NCBI GenBank assembly: GCA_022786605.1
Contig: JALFWW010000025.1
Location: 62,001-126,000 of the forward strand
DNA length: 64,000 nucleotides
Direction: 5' to 3'
From: Clostridia bacterium
GTDB lineage: Bacteria; Bacillota; Clostridia; Lachnospirales; Anaerotignaceae
Position 1 is the stretch's first letter. Each line of letters starts with the position of its first letter. Below the pieces are notes generated by a model. The model did no database searches and was not told the DNA's origin. It saw only the letters and a program-made list of their open reading frames with translations. Of the stretch, positions 51,902 to 61,787 are shown one piece after another. The position numbers and the translations under genes were made by a program.

Positions 51902-52276
51902 TTCTAAATTCCTCCTAAAATTTTGATGTAATAGTAGAAAATGGATAGCAAACAGGATGTATGAATCCGCCAAGATATCAATATTTGCCACACCTGTTTG
52001 TCTTACTTTTAACAATATAATCTATTTTACTTATTTTGTCAACCGACTTTCCGAAAAATTGTAAGTTTTGCCAGTGGCTTTTTCCTTCTGTATACAAAAA
52101 AACACATAGTTTCTATCAGCGCCTTTTTCCGTTTTTTGGACATAATTTTCCCTTTGTTCCTTCGACTCAAAAACACCTATTTTTTCCTGAAAAAACAGAA
52201 TCTTTTCCATTTTTCCTACCATTTTTCCAATTCCGTCCATTCTTGAAAAATTCTTCCTTGCGGATATTTTCTGCCA
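51902..52276. promoter_or_regulatory. Upstream region of ldhA with promoter and Rex-like half site
   Basis: A strong minus-strand promoter: TTGACA (52042-52037), 17 bp, TATATT (52019-52014). The sequence TTGTTAA starts within the -10 and is followed by AAGACAA, resembling a degenerate Rex operator (TTGTTAA-N4-TTAACAA). About 105 nt of leader follow. The remaining ~230 bases up to the prs terminator are AT-rich without a supported gene. Confidence 0.5.
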
Positions 52277-52317
52277 CAAAAAAACCACTCTTGCGGTCAT
52301 ACCGCAAAAGTGGTTTT
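52277..52317 (-). terminator. Terminator of prs
   Basis: A 17-bp stem with one mismatch (52281-52297 with 52301-52317) and CAT loop, followed on the minus strand by seven T. Confidence 0.9.
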
Positions 52318-52355
52318 CATAGTTTCATTTACAGATTTTGACAAAAAACTATTTT

Positions 52356-53315
52356 TTAGTCGAACAGCTGAGAAATGGAAACGCCTTCATGGATGCATTT
52401 GATTGCGTTCGCGAACAGATCGTCTACAGATACGGAAGTGATCTTGTCGATCTTCTTGTCTTCAGGCAGTTCGATGGTATCCAGTACCAACAGTTCTGTG
52501 ATAGCGGAATCCTGGATTCTCTGGATAGCGGGACCGCTCAGTACTGCATGTGTACAGCAAGCGTCTACTTCCACAGCGCCTCTTTCTTTCAGAGCGTTTG
52601 CCGCGTTTGTGATAGTACCTGCTGTGTCGATCATATCGTCCACCAGGATAACTTTTTTGCCTTTTACATCACCGATGATGTTCATGATTTCGCTGACATT
52701 TGCTTTGGGTCTGCGTTTGTCGATGATTGCCAGAGGAATGTTCAGTCTTTCAGCGAATGTTCTTGTTCTTGTTACGCTGCCCAGGTCGGGAGAAACCGCA
52801 ACAAAGTTCTGCAGATCATCGCCATATTTGTTGATGTAAAAGCTTGTCAGCAGCGGGCTGCCAATCAGGTTGTCCACAGGAATATCGAAGAAGCCCTGGA
52901 TCTGCGCACAGTGCAGGTCCATTGTCAGCACACGGTTTGCGCCAGCGCTTGTCAGGATGTTTGCAATCAGTTTCGCACTGATGGGATCTCTTGCTCTTGC
53001 TTTTCTATCCTGTCTTGCATAGCCGTAATAAGGCATAACAGCTGTGATTCTGCCTGCGGATGCACGTTTCATGGCATCGATCATGATCAGCAGTTCCATC
53101 AGGTTGTCGTTTACAGGATAAGAAGTGGACTGGATGATAAATACGTCAGCGCCACGGATGGTTTCGTTGATTTTCACGGAAATTTCGCCGTCGCTGAATT
53201 TTTCCACTTCTGCGTCGCCCAACTTCAGACCCAGCTTCTTTGCGATAGATTCTGCCAGATCATGGTTGGAATTACAGGCAAATACTTTGATATTACTGCC
53301 GGTTGAATAAATCAT
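52356..53315 (-). CDS. prs: Ribose-phosphate pyrophosphokinase
   Basis: 319 aa. N-terminal flexible-loop region with [24 protein letters not shown]; ribose-5-phosphate/PRPP loop [14 protein letters not shown] (~220); [20 protein letters not shown] and the [13 protein letters not shown] segment. Class I Prs making PRPP from ribose 5-phosphate and ATP for nucleotide, His and Trp synthesis. ATG at 53315 after TAGGGGGAT. ~120 nt downstream of glmU in the same direction, the common Firmicutes glmU-prs order. Confidence 0.97.
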   Translation of the reverse strand: MIYSTGSNIKVFACNSNHDLAESIAKKLGLKLGDAEVEKFSDGEISVKINETIRGADVFIIQSTSYPVNDNLMELLIMIDAMKRASAGRITAVMPYYGYARQDRKARARDPISAKLIANILTSAGANRVLTMDLHCAQIQGFFDIPVDNLIGSPLLTSFYINKYGDDLQNFVAVSPDLGSVTRTRTFAERLNIPLAIIDKRRPKANVSEIMNIIGDVKGKKVILVDDMIDTAGTITNAANALKERGAVEVDACCTHAVLSGPAIQRIQDSAITELLVLDTIELPEDKKIDKITSVSVDDLFANAIKCIHEGVSISQLFD

Positions 53316-53432
53316 GTTTGGTATCCCCCTACTTTTACTCTTGAACGTTTTTCTCGCCTTTGCAATAGCATACGTCGCTATACTATAATGTTACACCTAT
53401 CTTCTGCCAATTTCAACAGAAATCGACAGATT

Positions 53433-54809
53433 TTATGATTTCTTTTGCACCCGTTTTGCCTTCCATCCCTTAATGATGGTCTGTCTCGCTCTGGCAACTG
53501 CCAGAACGTCTTCAGGCACATCTCTGGTGATGGTGGAGCCAGCGGCAATGTAAGAATCTTTTTCGATGGTGACAGGCGCCACCAGGTTTACATTGCAGCC
53601 AACGAATACATGGTCGTGGATGGTGGTTCTGTGTTTCTTTTCCCCATCGTAGTTGACCATGATGCTGCCGCAGCCGAAGTTGATCTTTTCGCCTGCGTCT
53701 GTGTCGCCCACATAAGACAGGTGCGGAATCTTGGTGCCATTACCGATATTGGAATTTTTCACTTCTACGAAGTCGCCCACTTTCACATTGTCACCAATGT
53801 GGCAGTTGGGACGGATATATGCAAAAGGTCCCACTGTGGTACCGCTGCCAATGGAAGATTCCAGCCCTGTGGAAGTCTGGAATTTCACACCATCTGCCAG
53901 CTGCATGTCTGTCAGACGGGAATTGGGTCCGATTTCACAGTCGTCACCAATGATGGTTTTGCCTTCGATGACACAACCGGGCAGAATGACAGTATCCCTG
54001 CCGATCTGCACTTCACTGCCGATATATGTCTGTTCAGGATCAACGATGGTAACACCGTTTTCCATATGTTTGCGGTTGATACGGCGTTTCAGGATAGCAG
54101 CCGCTTCTGCCAGCTGCACACGGGAGTTTACGCCGAAAAATTCGCTTTCGTCTGCCGCTGTGTATGCGCCAACATTTTTGCCGTCGCTCAGCAGGATTTC
54201 CAGACAGTCAGGCAGATAATATTCTCCCTGGGCGTTGTTGTTGTTCAGTCTGCCCAGCGCGTTTTTCAGATCCGCGCCGCGGAATACATAAATACCTGTA
54301 TTGATTTCTTTCACAGCACATTCCGCTTCGGAAGCATCCTTGTGTTCTACGCTCTTCACAAAATTGCCTGCTTCATCACGGATGATACGACCATAACCTG
54401 TAGGATCGTCTACCATAGCAGATACAACAGTTACAGCATTTGCTTTTGCCCGATGCTCCGCAATGACGCCTTTCAGTGTTTCCCCTGTGATCAGCGGTGT
54501 ATCACCGTACAGGATCAGCATATCCTTATCATCTTCGATGAAGTTGCCAGCCATTTTCACGGCGTGACCAGTGCCTTTGCGTTCTGTCTGAAGGGCAAAA
54601 GACACATCATCCCGCTGGATGGCTGCCTGCACCTGTTCCGCCAGATGACCAACCACAACGCAAACGGCTTCCGCGCCACTGTCTTTTGCTGTGTCAATGA
54701 CATACTCCACCATGGATTTATTCATGATCTCATGGAGTACCTTTGGTTTTTTGGATTTCATACGGGTGCCTTCCCCCGCTGCCAAAATGATTGCTTTCAG
54801 ATTTTCCAT
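53433..54809 (-). CDS. glmU: Bifunctional UDP-GlcNAc pyrophosphorylase/GlcN-1-P acetyltransferase
   Basis: 458 aa from ATG at 54809 (GAGAGGAG upstream). Nucleotidyltransferase domain (LAAGEGTRMKSKKPKVLHEI; ILYGDTPLI; EINTGIYVF), then a left-handed beta-helix acetyltransferase domain (~250-450; GPFAYIRPNCHIGDNVKVGDFVEVK, GCGSIMVNYDGEKKHRT with catalytic His nearby). Produces UDP-N-acetylglucosamine for peptidoglycan and other glycans. A short hairpin lies just upstream of the ribosome binding site. Confidence 0.97.
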   Translation of the reverse strand: MENLKAIILAAGEGTRMKSKKPKVLHEIMNKSMVEYVIDTAKDSGAEAVCVVVGHLAEQVQAAIQRDDVSFALQTERKGTGHAVKMAGNFIEDDKDMLILYGDTPLITGETLKGVIAEHRAKANAVTVVSAMVDDPTGYGRIIRDEAGNFVKSVEHKDASEAECAVKEINTGIYVFRGADLKNALGRLNNNNAQGEYYLPDCLEILLSDGKNVGAYTAADESEFFGVNSRVQLAEAAAILKRRINRKHMENGVTIVDPEQTYIGSEVQIGRDTVILPGCVIEGKTIIGDDCEIGPNSRLTDMQLADGVKFQTSTGLESSIGSGTTVGPFAYIRPNCHIGDNVKVGDFVEVKNSNIGNGTKIPHLSYVGDTDAGEKINFGCGSIMVNYDGEKKHRTTIHDHVFVGCNVNLVAPVTIEKDSYIAAGSTITRDVPEDVLAVARARQTIIKGWKAKRVQKKS

Positions 54810-54862
54810 AATCTTCTCCTCTCGCAACATGCCCCATTTTCGCATCTTACAAATTCCCATTG

Positions 54863-54886
54863 AAAAAGGGGGTACTCCCCCTTTCA
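54863..54886 (-). terminator. GC hairpin in front of glmU
   Basis: AAAGGGGG (54865-54872) pairs with CCCCCTTT (54877-54884) around TACT; on the minus strand a short T-run follows. It lies ~55 nt upstream of the glmU start and downstream of the glgD terminator, so it could be an attenuator in the glmU leader rather than an operon terminator. Confidence 0.5.
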
Positions 54887-55001
54887 CTATTATTAGCTAT
54901 TTTCTCATTTTTCGTCACAAAAAGCAATATACCTTTTTCACAAAAAATCGTATACAAAATACATTTGTATTTCCATGAAAGGGCATTCTGTGATTTTCTA
55001 T

Positions 55002-55067
55002 AAAAAAACGGCGACCGCCCCCAGCCTGTGTGAGAGTTTTCTCTCAGCACTTCTGAAAGCAGCCGCC
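55002..55067 (-). terminator. Long imperfect hairpin terminator after glgD
   Basis: On the minus strand GGCGGC (55067-55062) pairs with GTCGCC (55015-55010). Inside, GCTTTCAG pairs with CTGGGGGC through G-U pairs, and TGAGAG/CTCTCA closes an AAAA loop. Seven T follow. It begins ~20 nt after the glgD stop. Confidence 0.75.
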
Positions 55068-55086
55068 TCTTTATATTATGTGGGAA

Positions 55087-56205
55087 TCAAAGTTTTGTTC
55101 CTTTTTTCAAAATGATGGGCTCTTCAGAAGATTTGCCAATGACTTGCTGCCCTTCGGAAATAGAAACTTCCTTGTCCAAAATGGCGTTTTCCACCACACA
55201 ATTTTTGCCAATGCGAACGCCTTCCATCAAAATGGAATTGCGTACCACCGCGCCTTCATCGATATAAACCTTACGGAATACCACGCAATGTTCCACTTTC
55301 CCATTGAAAATAGTGCCGCTGCCCACGATACTGTCCGTAACGTCTGCTCCAGCGTTATATTTTGCAGGAGGTTCATCCTTGGGTTTTGTTTCAATATAAG
55401 GATACTGGTTTACGAAAGTATCACGAACTTCTTTTTTCAGGAAATCCATATTGGTCGCGAAATAACCATGGATACCCGTACCGATACTGCTCCAATAGCC
55501 GTTGAACTCATAACCAAAGATATTGAGTTTCTTGCTGTAAGGAATGATGATGTCTTTTACCAGACCGTAACCGCCCTGAGGCACCACTTCCTGAAGCAGA
55601 GAAATCAGCAGATTTCTGGAAATGACATAAATCCCCAAAGAAGCGGATGTGGTCTGCGCCTGTTCCGGTTTTTCCTCAAAGCCCAGCAGACGTTTATTTT
55701 CATCCATCTGCATGATGCCGAAATGGGACAGGTCTTTGCCTTCCATGTTCTGATAAACCACTGTGATGTCCGCGCCTTTGTCAATATGATACTGCAGGAT
55801 ATCACGGTAATCCATTTTATATACGGAATCACCGGAAGCGATGATGACATATTCTTCATTGCTGCGGTTCAGATATGTCATGTTCTGATAAATGGAGTCC
55901 GCTGTGCCGCGGAACCAATCATTGCCTGTGCTGCTGGTATAGGGTGTGAATACGAACAAGCCTCCCTGTTTCCTGCCGAAATCCCACCATTTGGAAGATG
56001 TCAGGTGGTCACGGAGAGAACGAGAATTGTACTGTGTCAACACGGCTACTTTCCCAATACCGCTGTTGGACATATTGCTCAGTGTAAAGTCGATGGTACG
56101 ATAGCAGCTGCCGATTGGCAAAGCCGCGGAAGCGCGCTGTTCTGTCAGCACACCCAGACGGCCGTCGTTGTTACCGCCTGCCAGAATAATGCCGATTGCT
56201 TTCAT
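55087..56205 (-). CDS. glgD: Glucose-1-phosphate adenylyltransferase subunit GlgD
   Basis: 372 aa. ADP-glucose pyrophosphorylase-like fold with IGIILAGGNNDGRLGVLTEQRA, where the canonical GxGxRL-x-x-L-T-x-x-R-x-KPA motif is altered (no KPA lysine, ASAALP instead). This is as expected for the GlgD paralogue, which modulates GlgC. C-terminal left-handed beta-helix (ADVTDSIVGSGTIFNGKVEH). ATG directly follows the glgC stop, so a glgCD operon for glycogen synthesis. Confidence 0.95.
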   Translation of the reverse strand: MKAIGIILAGGNNDGRLGVLTEQRASAALPIGSCYRTIDFTLSNMSNSGIGKVAVLTQYNSRSLRDHLTSSKWWDFGRKQGGLFVFTPYTSSTGNDWFRGTADSIYQNMTYLNRSNEEYVIIASGDSVYKMDYRDILQYHIDKGADITVVYQNMEGKDLSHFGIMQMDENKRLLGFEEKPEQAQTTSASLGIYVISRNLLISLLQEVVPQGGYGLVKDIIIPYSKKLNIFGYEFNGYWSSIGTGIHGYFATNMDFLKKEVRDTFVNQYPYIETKPKDEPPAKYNAGADVTDSIVGSGTIFNGKVEHCVVFRKVYIDEGAVVRNSILMEGVRIGKNCVVENAILDKEVSISEGQQVIGKSSEEPIILKKGTKL

Positions 56206-57480
56206 TTAAATCCCCTCCCGAATGACAGATTTGCCGCTTTCCAGAGCACCGCCGGGATAATCCTCCGCCGCGGTATTGCCGTAAAGCACGCAGTTTTTCC
56301 CAATGACAACCCCTTCCGGCACACGGGTGTTTGCGCCCAGCACCGTAATGCCAGTGTTGTAGATATTGGGTTTTGTTTCGTTGGGGATATTTTCACCCAT
56401 ACCCATTTTTACATTCTTTGCAACCTTACAGTTTTCATCAATGATGCAGCGGTCGATGACACAGCCTTCTTCAATGACTGTGCCGCCCATGATGATGGAA
56501 TCCTTCACCACTGCCCCAGCTTTGACCACAACTTCAGGTCCCAGAACGGAATGGGTCACTTCGCCGTAAATTTCACTGCCGTCAGAGATCAAAGATTCTT
56601 TTACCTTGGCGCCGGCTGCCGTATACTGGGGCGGCTGGTGGTCACTGTTGGTATAAATTTTCCAAAAATCTTCATACAGATTAAATTCAGGCAGTGCCTT
56701 GATCAGCTCCATATTGGATTCCCAATAGGATTCGATGGTGCCTACATCCTTCCAGTATCCGCGGAAGCGATAAGCATAGAGGGTCTGACCTTCTTCCAGC
56801 ATTTTGGGAATGATGTGTTTCCCGAAATCGCTGTCGGCATGGATGGCATTGTCCTCAATGAGCGCTTCCCGCAGTCTGCTCCATGTGAAGATATAAATAC
56901 CCATGGATGCCAGATTGCTCTTTGGATTTTTGGGTTTTTCCTCAAATTCATAAATTTTGTCGTCACCTTCCGTGTTCATGATGCCGAAGCGGCTTGCTTC
57001 TTCCATGGGCACTTCCAGTACGGCAATGGTTGCTGCCGCGCCTTTTTCCTTATGGAAACGCAGCATCTGGGAATAGTCCATTTTATAAATGTGGTCCCCA
57101 GAAAGAATAAGTACATATTCCGGATTGTTGCTGTCGATAAAATCAATATTCTGATAAATGGCATTAGCAGTCCCCATGAACCATTCCCCGGAATCTCCGC
57201 CTTTGACATGAGGCGCCAGAATGGTTACACCGCCGTTTTTCTTGTCCAGATCCCAGGGAATACCGATGCCGATGTGCTGATTGAGCCGCAGCGGCTGATA
57301 CTGGGTCAAAACGCCCACGGTATCCACGCCGGAATTGATGCAGTTACTAAGCGGAAAGTCGATGATACGGAATCTGCCGCCGTAAGTCACAGCAGGTTTC
57401 GCAACCTTCCGTGTGAGAATCCCCAGGCGGCTGCCTTGTCCGCCCGCTAAAAGCATTGCGATCATCTCTTTTTTACGCAT
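56206..57480 (-). CDS. glgC: Glucose-1-phosphate adenylyltransferase GlgC
   Basis: 424 aa from ATG at 57480 (AAGGGGTTGG upstream). Catalytic/regulatory motif [27 protein letters not shown] intact, [44 protein letters not shown], and a C-terminal beta-helix. Makes ADP-glucose from glucose 1-phosphate and ATP. A TATAAT -10 is at 57549-57544 on the minus strand; a symmetric TGTACA-CCTT-TGTACA sequence (57503-57518) lies in the leader and could be an operator. Confidence 0.96.
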   Translation of the reverse strand: MRKKEMIAMLLAGGQGSRLGILTRKVAKPAVTYGGRFRIIDFPLSNCINSGVDTVGVLTQYQPLRLNQHIGIGIPWDLDKKNGGVTILAPHVKGGDSGEWFMGTANAIYQNIDFIDSNNPEYVLILSGDHIYKMDYSQMLRFHKEKGAAATIAVLEVPMEEASRFGIMNTEGDDKIYEFEEKPKNPKSNLASMGIYIFTWSRLREALIEDNAIHADSDFGKHIIPKMLEEGQTLYAYRFRGYWKDVGTIESYWESNMELIKALPEFNLYEDFWKIYTNSDHQPPQYTAAGAKVKESLISDGSEIYGEVTHSVLGPEVVVKAGAVVKDSIIMGGTVIEEGCVIDRCIIDENCKVAKNVKMGMGENIPNETKPNIYNTGITVLGANTRVPEGVVIGKNCVLYGNTAAEDYPGGALESGKSVIREGI

Positions 57481-57809
57481 ATTACCAACCCCTTGCTTGT
57501 GATGTACACCTTTGTACATGTGTATATACAAAGATACAAACCCATTATAACATAGTATCTGTCCAAAAGAAACACACACAATACATGAATTTTCATGATT
57601 TTTCGCTAAAAAAAAATGAACATTTATGCTATTGCAATTTCAAAAAGTTGTAAAATTTATAATATTTACAAAAAAAACTGTATAAAATATAGAAAAGCAA
57701 ACCAAAAGAATTGCCATTCCCTCTCTGGTATACTATAATGGAATCCAACATAAAATGGAAATTCTGTGTAAATTGACAAATCCATAAAATTCGATAGAGG
57801 CGGTTGATT

Positions 57810-59174
57810 ATGACACAAACAAAAGAACATATTTATTTTATCGGCATCGGCGGCATCAGCATGTCTGGTCTGGCGGAAATCCTCGCCAGCCGGGGACATA
57901 TGGTATCCGGCACCGATGTAAAAGAAACAGCTGTCACCAAACATCTGCAGAGTCTGGGCATCCACATCAACTTCGGACACCGCGCGGAAAACATCACTGA
58001 TGACATTACGCTGGTGGTATACACCGCGGCCATCCATGATGACAACCCGGAACTGCGTGCAGCCCACGAAAAAGGCATCCGGGTCACAGACCGCGCCCAT
58101 CTTCTGGGGCAGATCATGGACGAATACCATGACTCTGTAGCCGTATCCGGCACTCATGGCAAAACCACCACCACATCCATGGTTTCCGAAATCCTGCTGG
58201 CAGCGGAGAAAGACCCTACCATCACCGTAGGCGGTATCCTGCCCACCATCGGCAGCAATCTGCGCATCGGCAATTCCCCCTATTTTGTGGCGGAAGCCTG
58301 TGAATACTTCGACAGCTTTCTGCAGTTCAATCCTTTCATTGCCATCATTTTGAACGTGGAAAGCGATCATCTGGATTATTTCAAAACACTGGAAAACATC
58401 CGCCGTTCTTTCCACGCCTTCGCGCAGCGAGTACCTGACAACGGTCTGCTGGTGATTTCCGAAAAAATCGACAATGTGGCAGAACTGACAGAAGGGCTGA
58501 CCTGCCATGTGGAAACATTTGGCCTGAGTGAAAAAGCCAACTGGCGGGCGGAAAACATCGTCCATGAAACTGACGGCAGAAACCGCTTTGATGTATACCA
58601 TAACGGTGAATTCTTCACCACCATACATCTGCATATTCCTGGGGAACACAACATCACCAACGCACTGGCTGCCATCGGCGCATCCGCTTTTCTCGGAGCA
58701 GAGCCGGAAGACTGCATGAAAGGTCTGAAACATTACACCGGCACAGAACGCCGTTTCCAACTGAAAGGGAAGAAAGACGGCATCACCGTCATCGACGACT
58801 ATGCCCATCATCCCACAGAAATCAAAGCAGCCCTGGCGGCAGCACAGAATGTGCAGCACAACACCACATGGTGTGTATTCCAGCCTCATACCTTCTCCCG
58901 TACCCGCTTCCTCTTTGATGAATTTGGGGAATCTTTTGGTGACGCGGACGAAGTCATCATCGCGGACATTTTTGCCGCCAGAGAAACTGATGACGGCACC
59001 GTCAGCGCGGCACAGCTGGCGGAACGCATTGCCCAGACTGGCAAATCTGCCCATTATGTAGGCGATTTTGCAGCCATCGAAGCATATCTGCGCCAACACT
59101 GCAAGAGCGGTGACCTGCTCATGACTGTAGGCGCAGGGGATGTATTCAAAATCGGAGAAAACTTCCTGAAATAA
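57810..59174 (+). CDS. murC: UDP-N-acetylmuramate-L-alanine ligase
   Basis: 454 aa from ATG at 57810 (GAGGCGGTTG upstream). N-terminal Rossmann domain with IYFIGIGGISMSGLAEIL, ATP loop VAVSGTHGKTTTTSMV (~112), a central EACEYFDSFLQFNP and NVESDHLDYF, and C-terminal IDDYAHHPTEIKAALAA. Adds L-Ala to UDP-MurNAc in the cytoplasm. Divergent from glgCD, single-gene transcript ending in repeat copy D. Confidence 0.97.
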   Translation: MTQTKEHIYFIGIGGISMSGLAEILASRGHMVSGTDVKETAVTKHLQSLGIHINFGHRAENITDDITLVVYTAAIHDDNPELRAAHEKGIRVTDRAHLLGQIMDEYHDSVAVSGTHGKTTTTSMVSEILLAAEKDPTITVGGILPTIGSNLRIGNSPYFVAEACEYFDSFLQFNPFIAIILNVESDHLDYFKTLENIRRSFHAFAQRVPDNGLLVISEKIDNVAELTEGLTCHVETFGLSEKANWRAENIVHETDGRNRFDVYHNGEFFTTIHLHIPGEHNITNALAAIGASAFLGAEPEDCMKGLKHYTGTERRFQLKGKKDGITVIDDYAHHPTEIKAALAAAQNVQHNTTWCVFQPHTFSRTRFLFDEFGESFGDADEVIIADIFAARETDDGTVSAAQLAERIAQTGKSAHYVGDFAAIEAYLRQHCKSGDLLMTVGAGDVFKIGENFLK

Positions 59175-59178
59175 ATTT

Positions 59179-59332
59179 GAGATCATCAGAAAACAAAGAA
59201 AGCTGAAATCTTTGCCACACAAAAGATTTCAGCTTTTTTATTTGGTCTGTTTTCTTCTAATGACAGTCTTCACGATTCCCCCTAAAAAATCAAGACAGAA
59301 AAAAACAATATTTTCATATGAGAAACCCCTTA
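59179..59332 (+). repeat. Dispersed hairpin repeat, copy D (degenerate); murC terminator
   Basis: The first hairpin is intact (AAGCTGAAATCTTTG...CAAAAGATTTCAGCTT, 59200-59236, then TTTTTA) and acts as a murC terminator. The second part (TTTTCTTCTAATGACAG... to 59332) has lost the CCCTTAAG pairing seen in copies A to C. From ~59340 to 59590 there is AT-rich sequence with no supported gene. Confidence 0.65.
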
Positions 59333-59592
59333 GCCAAAATCCTTTCTATACAAGGTTTCCGGCTATTTTATTTTGTTGGGAATGATCTTTCCCAAAATCA
59401 GGCAATATTCTGAAAAACAACGTCTTTTCCACAGGAATTCGGCAGCAAAATCAGACAAAACACACCTTTTTTCTACTCTCACGAAAAAGTTATCCACATT
59501 TCCACATTTTATTCTGTGGAAAACTGATTTTTTTATGTGGATAATACCCACTGTATTGTTTATAACTCTGTGGAAATCCAGAGAGGAAACCC

Positions 59593-59868
59593 CTATTCCC
59601 TGTCAGGAAAAAGGACTTCCATCATGATGGATGCCCCCAGACGAAACCCTTTGATGAAGCTGTCCGCCTGTTCCAATGGAAACAACGCTAACTGCTCATC
59701 CATGACCTCCTCCAGTTCTTTCCGCTGTTCTTCTGTCAAAGTGCGCCGCAATGATTCATAATGACGCAAATGCTCCTGCCGCTTGGCACGACAGTCCGTC
59801 AAGGGGGTGACACACTGTTCCCATGGAGCAATTTCCCCGTCGTAGAGTTGATGTAAAATGGATTTCAT
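59593..59868 (-). CDS. DUF6809-like small helical protein
   Basis: 91 aa from ATG at 59868 (GGGAGGG upstream). Starts MKSILHQLYDGEIAPWEQ and continues with a charged helix (LTEEQRKELEEVMDEQLALFPLEQ) and GFRLGASIMMEVLF. Small clostridial proteins beginning with this LHQLYDGEI-x-P pattern are usually annotated DUF6809. Function unknown. Stand-alone. Confidence 0.65.
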   Translation of the reverse strand: MKSILHQLYDGEIAPWEQCVTPLTDCRAKRQEHLRHYESLRRTLTEEQRKELEEVMDEQLALFPLEQADSFIKGFRLGASIMMEVLFPDRE

Positions 59869-60125
59869 GATATTCCCTCCCATATGCAGAATTTTCTAAA
59901 TCCATTTTATCAATATACATTTTCTTTGTATATGTTAAGTTTCATATTACATTTTCTAATATATTTTTGATTATAAATTCAAATCACTGATAACAGCATT
60001 GCCGTTACGACTCTTTCGTTTCGTCCGAAACGACGAGAGGGAATGCCTTCCCTTTTACACCAACACGGAGGGTCTGCCCTAAAGGCATCGCATTTTTTAA
60101 CTAACACTTAGGAAACCATTTGGAA

Positions 60126-60302
60126 AGCAACTTCCCATTAAGAAAACATTGATTTTTCTTTTCCTTAATTTCTTAAGGGAAATTGCGACGGCTGTCTTCA
60201 TAAGAAAACAGAACAAATAAAATCTGAACAAAATAAGAAAGCCAAAATCCTTTGTAATCATAAGGATTTTGGCTTTCTTTGTTTTCTTACGAAGATGCCT
60301 CT
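60126..60302 (-). repeat. Dispersed hairpin repeat, copy C (inverted orientation)
   Basis: Read on the minus strand from 60302 it gives GGCATCTTCGTAAGAAAAC, the AAAGCCAAAATCCTT hairpin, the inverted GTTTTCTTATGAAG element, and the CCCTTAAG stem-loop ending GGGAAGTTGC at 60127. The best-preserved partner of copy A; its outer CTTC(A/G)TAAGAAAAC arms are inverted repeats of each other. Confidence 0.75.
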
Positions 60303-60373
60303 AACGGTTCCTAGTTTTTTTGATACTTTTTTCAAAAAAAGTACACACACTTCTTCAATCACTTTTTCCCAAA

Positions 60374-60406
60374 ATAAAAACAGAGCCTGCGTTTCCACAA
60401 ACTCTG
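60374..60406 (-). terminator. Probable terminator of rlmH
   Basis: CAGAG (60381-60385) pairs with CTCTG (60402-60406), with an inner GTTT-CCAC-AAAC hairpin; on the minus strand the stem is followed by TTTTTATTTT. Confidence 0.5.
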
Positions 60407-60418
60407 CTCCTTTCTGTT

Positions 60419-60898
60419 TTATTTATGATAAGGTTCTTTCCGGTTGATCCGCTCCGCCCGATAAATCTGTTCCAGCAATATCACCCGCATCATCTGATGG
60501 GGGAATGTCATAGCGGAAAAACTCAGGGCAAAGTCCGCCCGTTTCATAACTTCTGCCGACAATCCCAGAGAACCGCCAATGACAAAAGCCATATGGCTCA
60601 CGCCGCCAACGGCTTTCTTTGCCATAAAGTCTGCCAGACCTTCGGAAGTCAATCCTTTTCCCTCAATGGCAAGGGCTACCACAAAAGCATCGTCCTTGAT
60701 GGCTTTCAGGATACGTTCCCCTTCTTTTTTCTTCACTTCTTCTTCCTGTGCTGGGCTCATGGTTTCCGGCGCTTTCTCGTCGGGCAGTTCCACGATTTCC
60801 AGTTTATGATAGCGGCTCAAACGCTTGCTGTATTCCGCGATGGCGTCCTGCCAGTATTTTTCTTTCAGCTTGCCTACGCAAACAATGGTAATCCGCAT
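60419..60898 (-). CDS. rlmH: 23S rRNA (pseudouridine-1915-N3)-methyltransferase RlmH
   Basis: 159 aa SPOUT methyltransferase: [29 protein letters not shown] (SAM-binding knot) and C-terminal [27 protein letters not shown]. Methylates Psi1915 in helix 69 of 23S rRNA. ATG at 60898, 13 nt after the WalJ stop, so walJ-rlmH form an operon, a widespread Firmicutes arrangement. Confidence 0.97.
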   Translation of the reverse strand: MRITIVCVGKLKEKYWQDAIAEYSKRLSRYHKLEIVELPDEKAPETMSPAQEEEVKKKEGERILKAIKDDAFVVALAIEGKGLTSEGLADFMAKKAVGGVSHMAFVIGGSLGLSAEVMKRADFALSFSAMTFPHQMMRVILLEQIYRAERINRKEPYHK

Positions 60899-60911
60899 GG
60901 CTTCTCCCTCC

Positions 60912-61700
60912 TCAAATGGTGACCTTTGCCCCGTTGGAATTTCTGACAGCCATATCCATTTTCAATGCGCCGCCCAGTTTAATGCGGTTTCGTTCCAGAA
61001 TCTCCGCCACTGTTTCATAAGCAAGGTAGGGGCTATTGTTTTCTTCGCTCAAATGTCCCAGAAAAATGTGTTTCATTTTTCCACTCATAACCTCCGCAAG
61101 CAATGCGCCGGCGGTGCGGTTGGACAAATGCCCTCTTTCTCCCAGAATCCGCTGTTTCAGATTCCAGGGATACCGCCCTTTTTTCACCATATCCTCGTCG
61201 TGGTTGGATTCCAGAAGCAAAATATCGCTGTCGGTAATATTCTCCCGAATGGTATCTGTCACATGACCGATATCTGTTGCCACAGTGATTTTCTTTTCTC
61301 CGGCGAAAACGCTGTAGCCCACAGGTGCCGCCGCGTCATGGGGGATGGCAAAGGGTTTCACACACAGGTCATTGATGACGCAAGGCTCCCCTTCGTATAC
61401 AAAACGCTTATTGCGTGGGGCAATCTTGCCCAGACTGCCTTCCATAGCGTCCCACGTTTCCATGGTGGCATAGATGGGCACATCAAACTTTCGGGAAAAC
61501 ACCCCTGCCCCCTTCACATGGTCGATATGCTCATGGGTGATGAACAAAGCGTCGATCTGGTCACCAGTAAGGGACAGTTTTTCCAGTCCTTCCATTATCC
61601 GTTTGCCGCTGACGCCTGCGTCAATAAGAATTTTCGTATGTTCCGTACCCATAAAGATGCTGTTGCCGCTGCTGCCGCTGGCAATGGTACAAAAATCCAA
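60912..61700 (-). CDS. walJ: MBL-fold metallohydrolase WalJ/YycJ
   Basis: 262 aa from TTG at 61700, which has AAAGGAGGGG upstream and gives the family start [14 protein letters not shown]; the ATG at 61730 would overlap that site. Beta-lactamase fold with [10 protein letters not shown], a later [10 protein letters not shown] and [10 protein letters not shown]. YycJ/WalJ is a double-stranded-DNA exonuclease-like protein of the WalKR locus in Bacillus. Here it is linked only to rlmH. Confidence 0.92.
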   Translation of the reverse strand: MDFCTIASGSSGNSIFMGTEHTKILIDAGVSGKRIMEGLEKLSLTGDQIDALFITHEHIDHVKGAGVFSRKFDVPIYATMETWDAMEGSLGKIAPRNKRFVYEGEPCVINDLCVKPFAIPHDAAAPVGYSVFAGEKKITVATDIGHVTDTIRENITDSDILLLESNHDEDMVKKGRYPWNLKQRILGERGHLSNRTAGALLAEVMSGKMKHIFLGHLSEENNSPYLAYETVAEILERNRIKLGGALKMDMAVRNSNGAKVTI

Positions 61701-61730
61701 GGGATTCCCCTCCTTTCCAAAATATTCCAT

Positions 61731-61776
61731 AAAAACAGCCGCAAAAGTTCCGCCTTCCGCTCCCTCTTACGGCTGT
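61731..61776 (-). terminator. Terminator of murA
   Basis: ACAGCCG (61735-61741) pairs with CGGCTGT (61770-61776) across a 28-nt GC-rich loop; TTTTT follows on the minus strand. It ends 11 nt after the murA stop. Confidence 0.65.
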
Positions 61777-61787
61777 CAAAAAATTTC

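Larger units (their letters stand above)
59884..60418. other. 535-bp intergenic region, largely repeat-derived
   Basis: The right half is copy C of the dispersed repeat. The left part (59884-60125) is AT-rich followed by a GC-rich stretch with a TTTCGTTTCGTCCGAAACGA hairpin near 60014-60035 and no supported coding frame. Confidence 0.55.

Noticed and set aside
53445-54863. 472-aa open frame antisense to glmU
   Set aside because: Shadow of glmU; no start signal or domain.
55078-57450. 790-aa open frame antisense to glgD and glgC
   Set aside because: The opposite strand encodes two complete, motif-rich enzymes; the antisense frame is a codon-bias shadow without domains or ribosome binding site.
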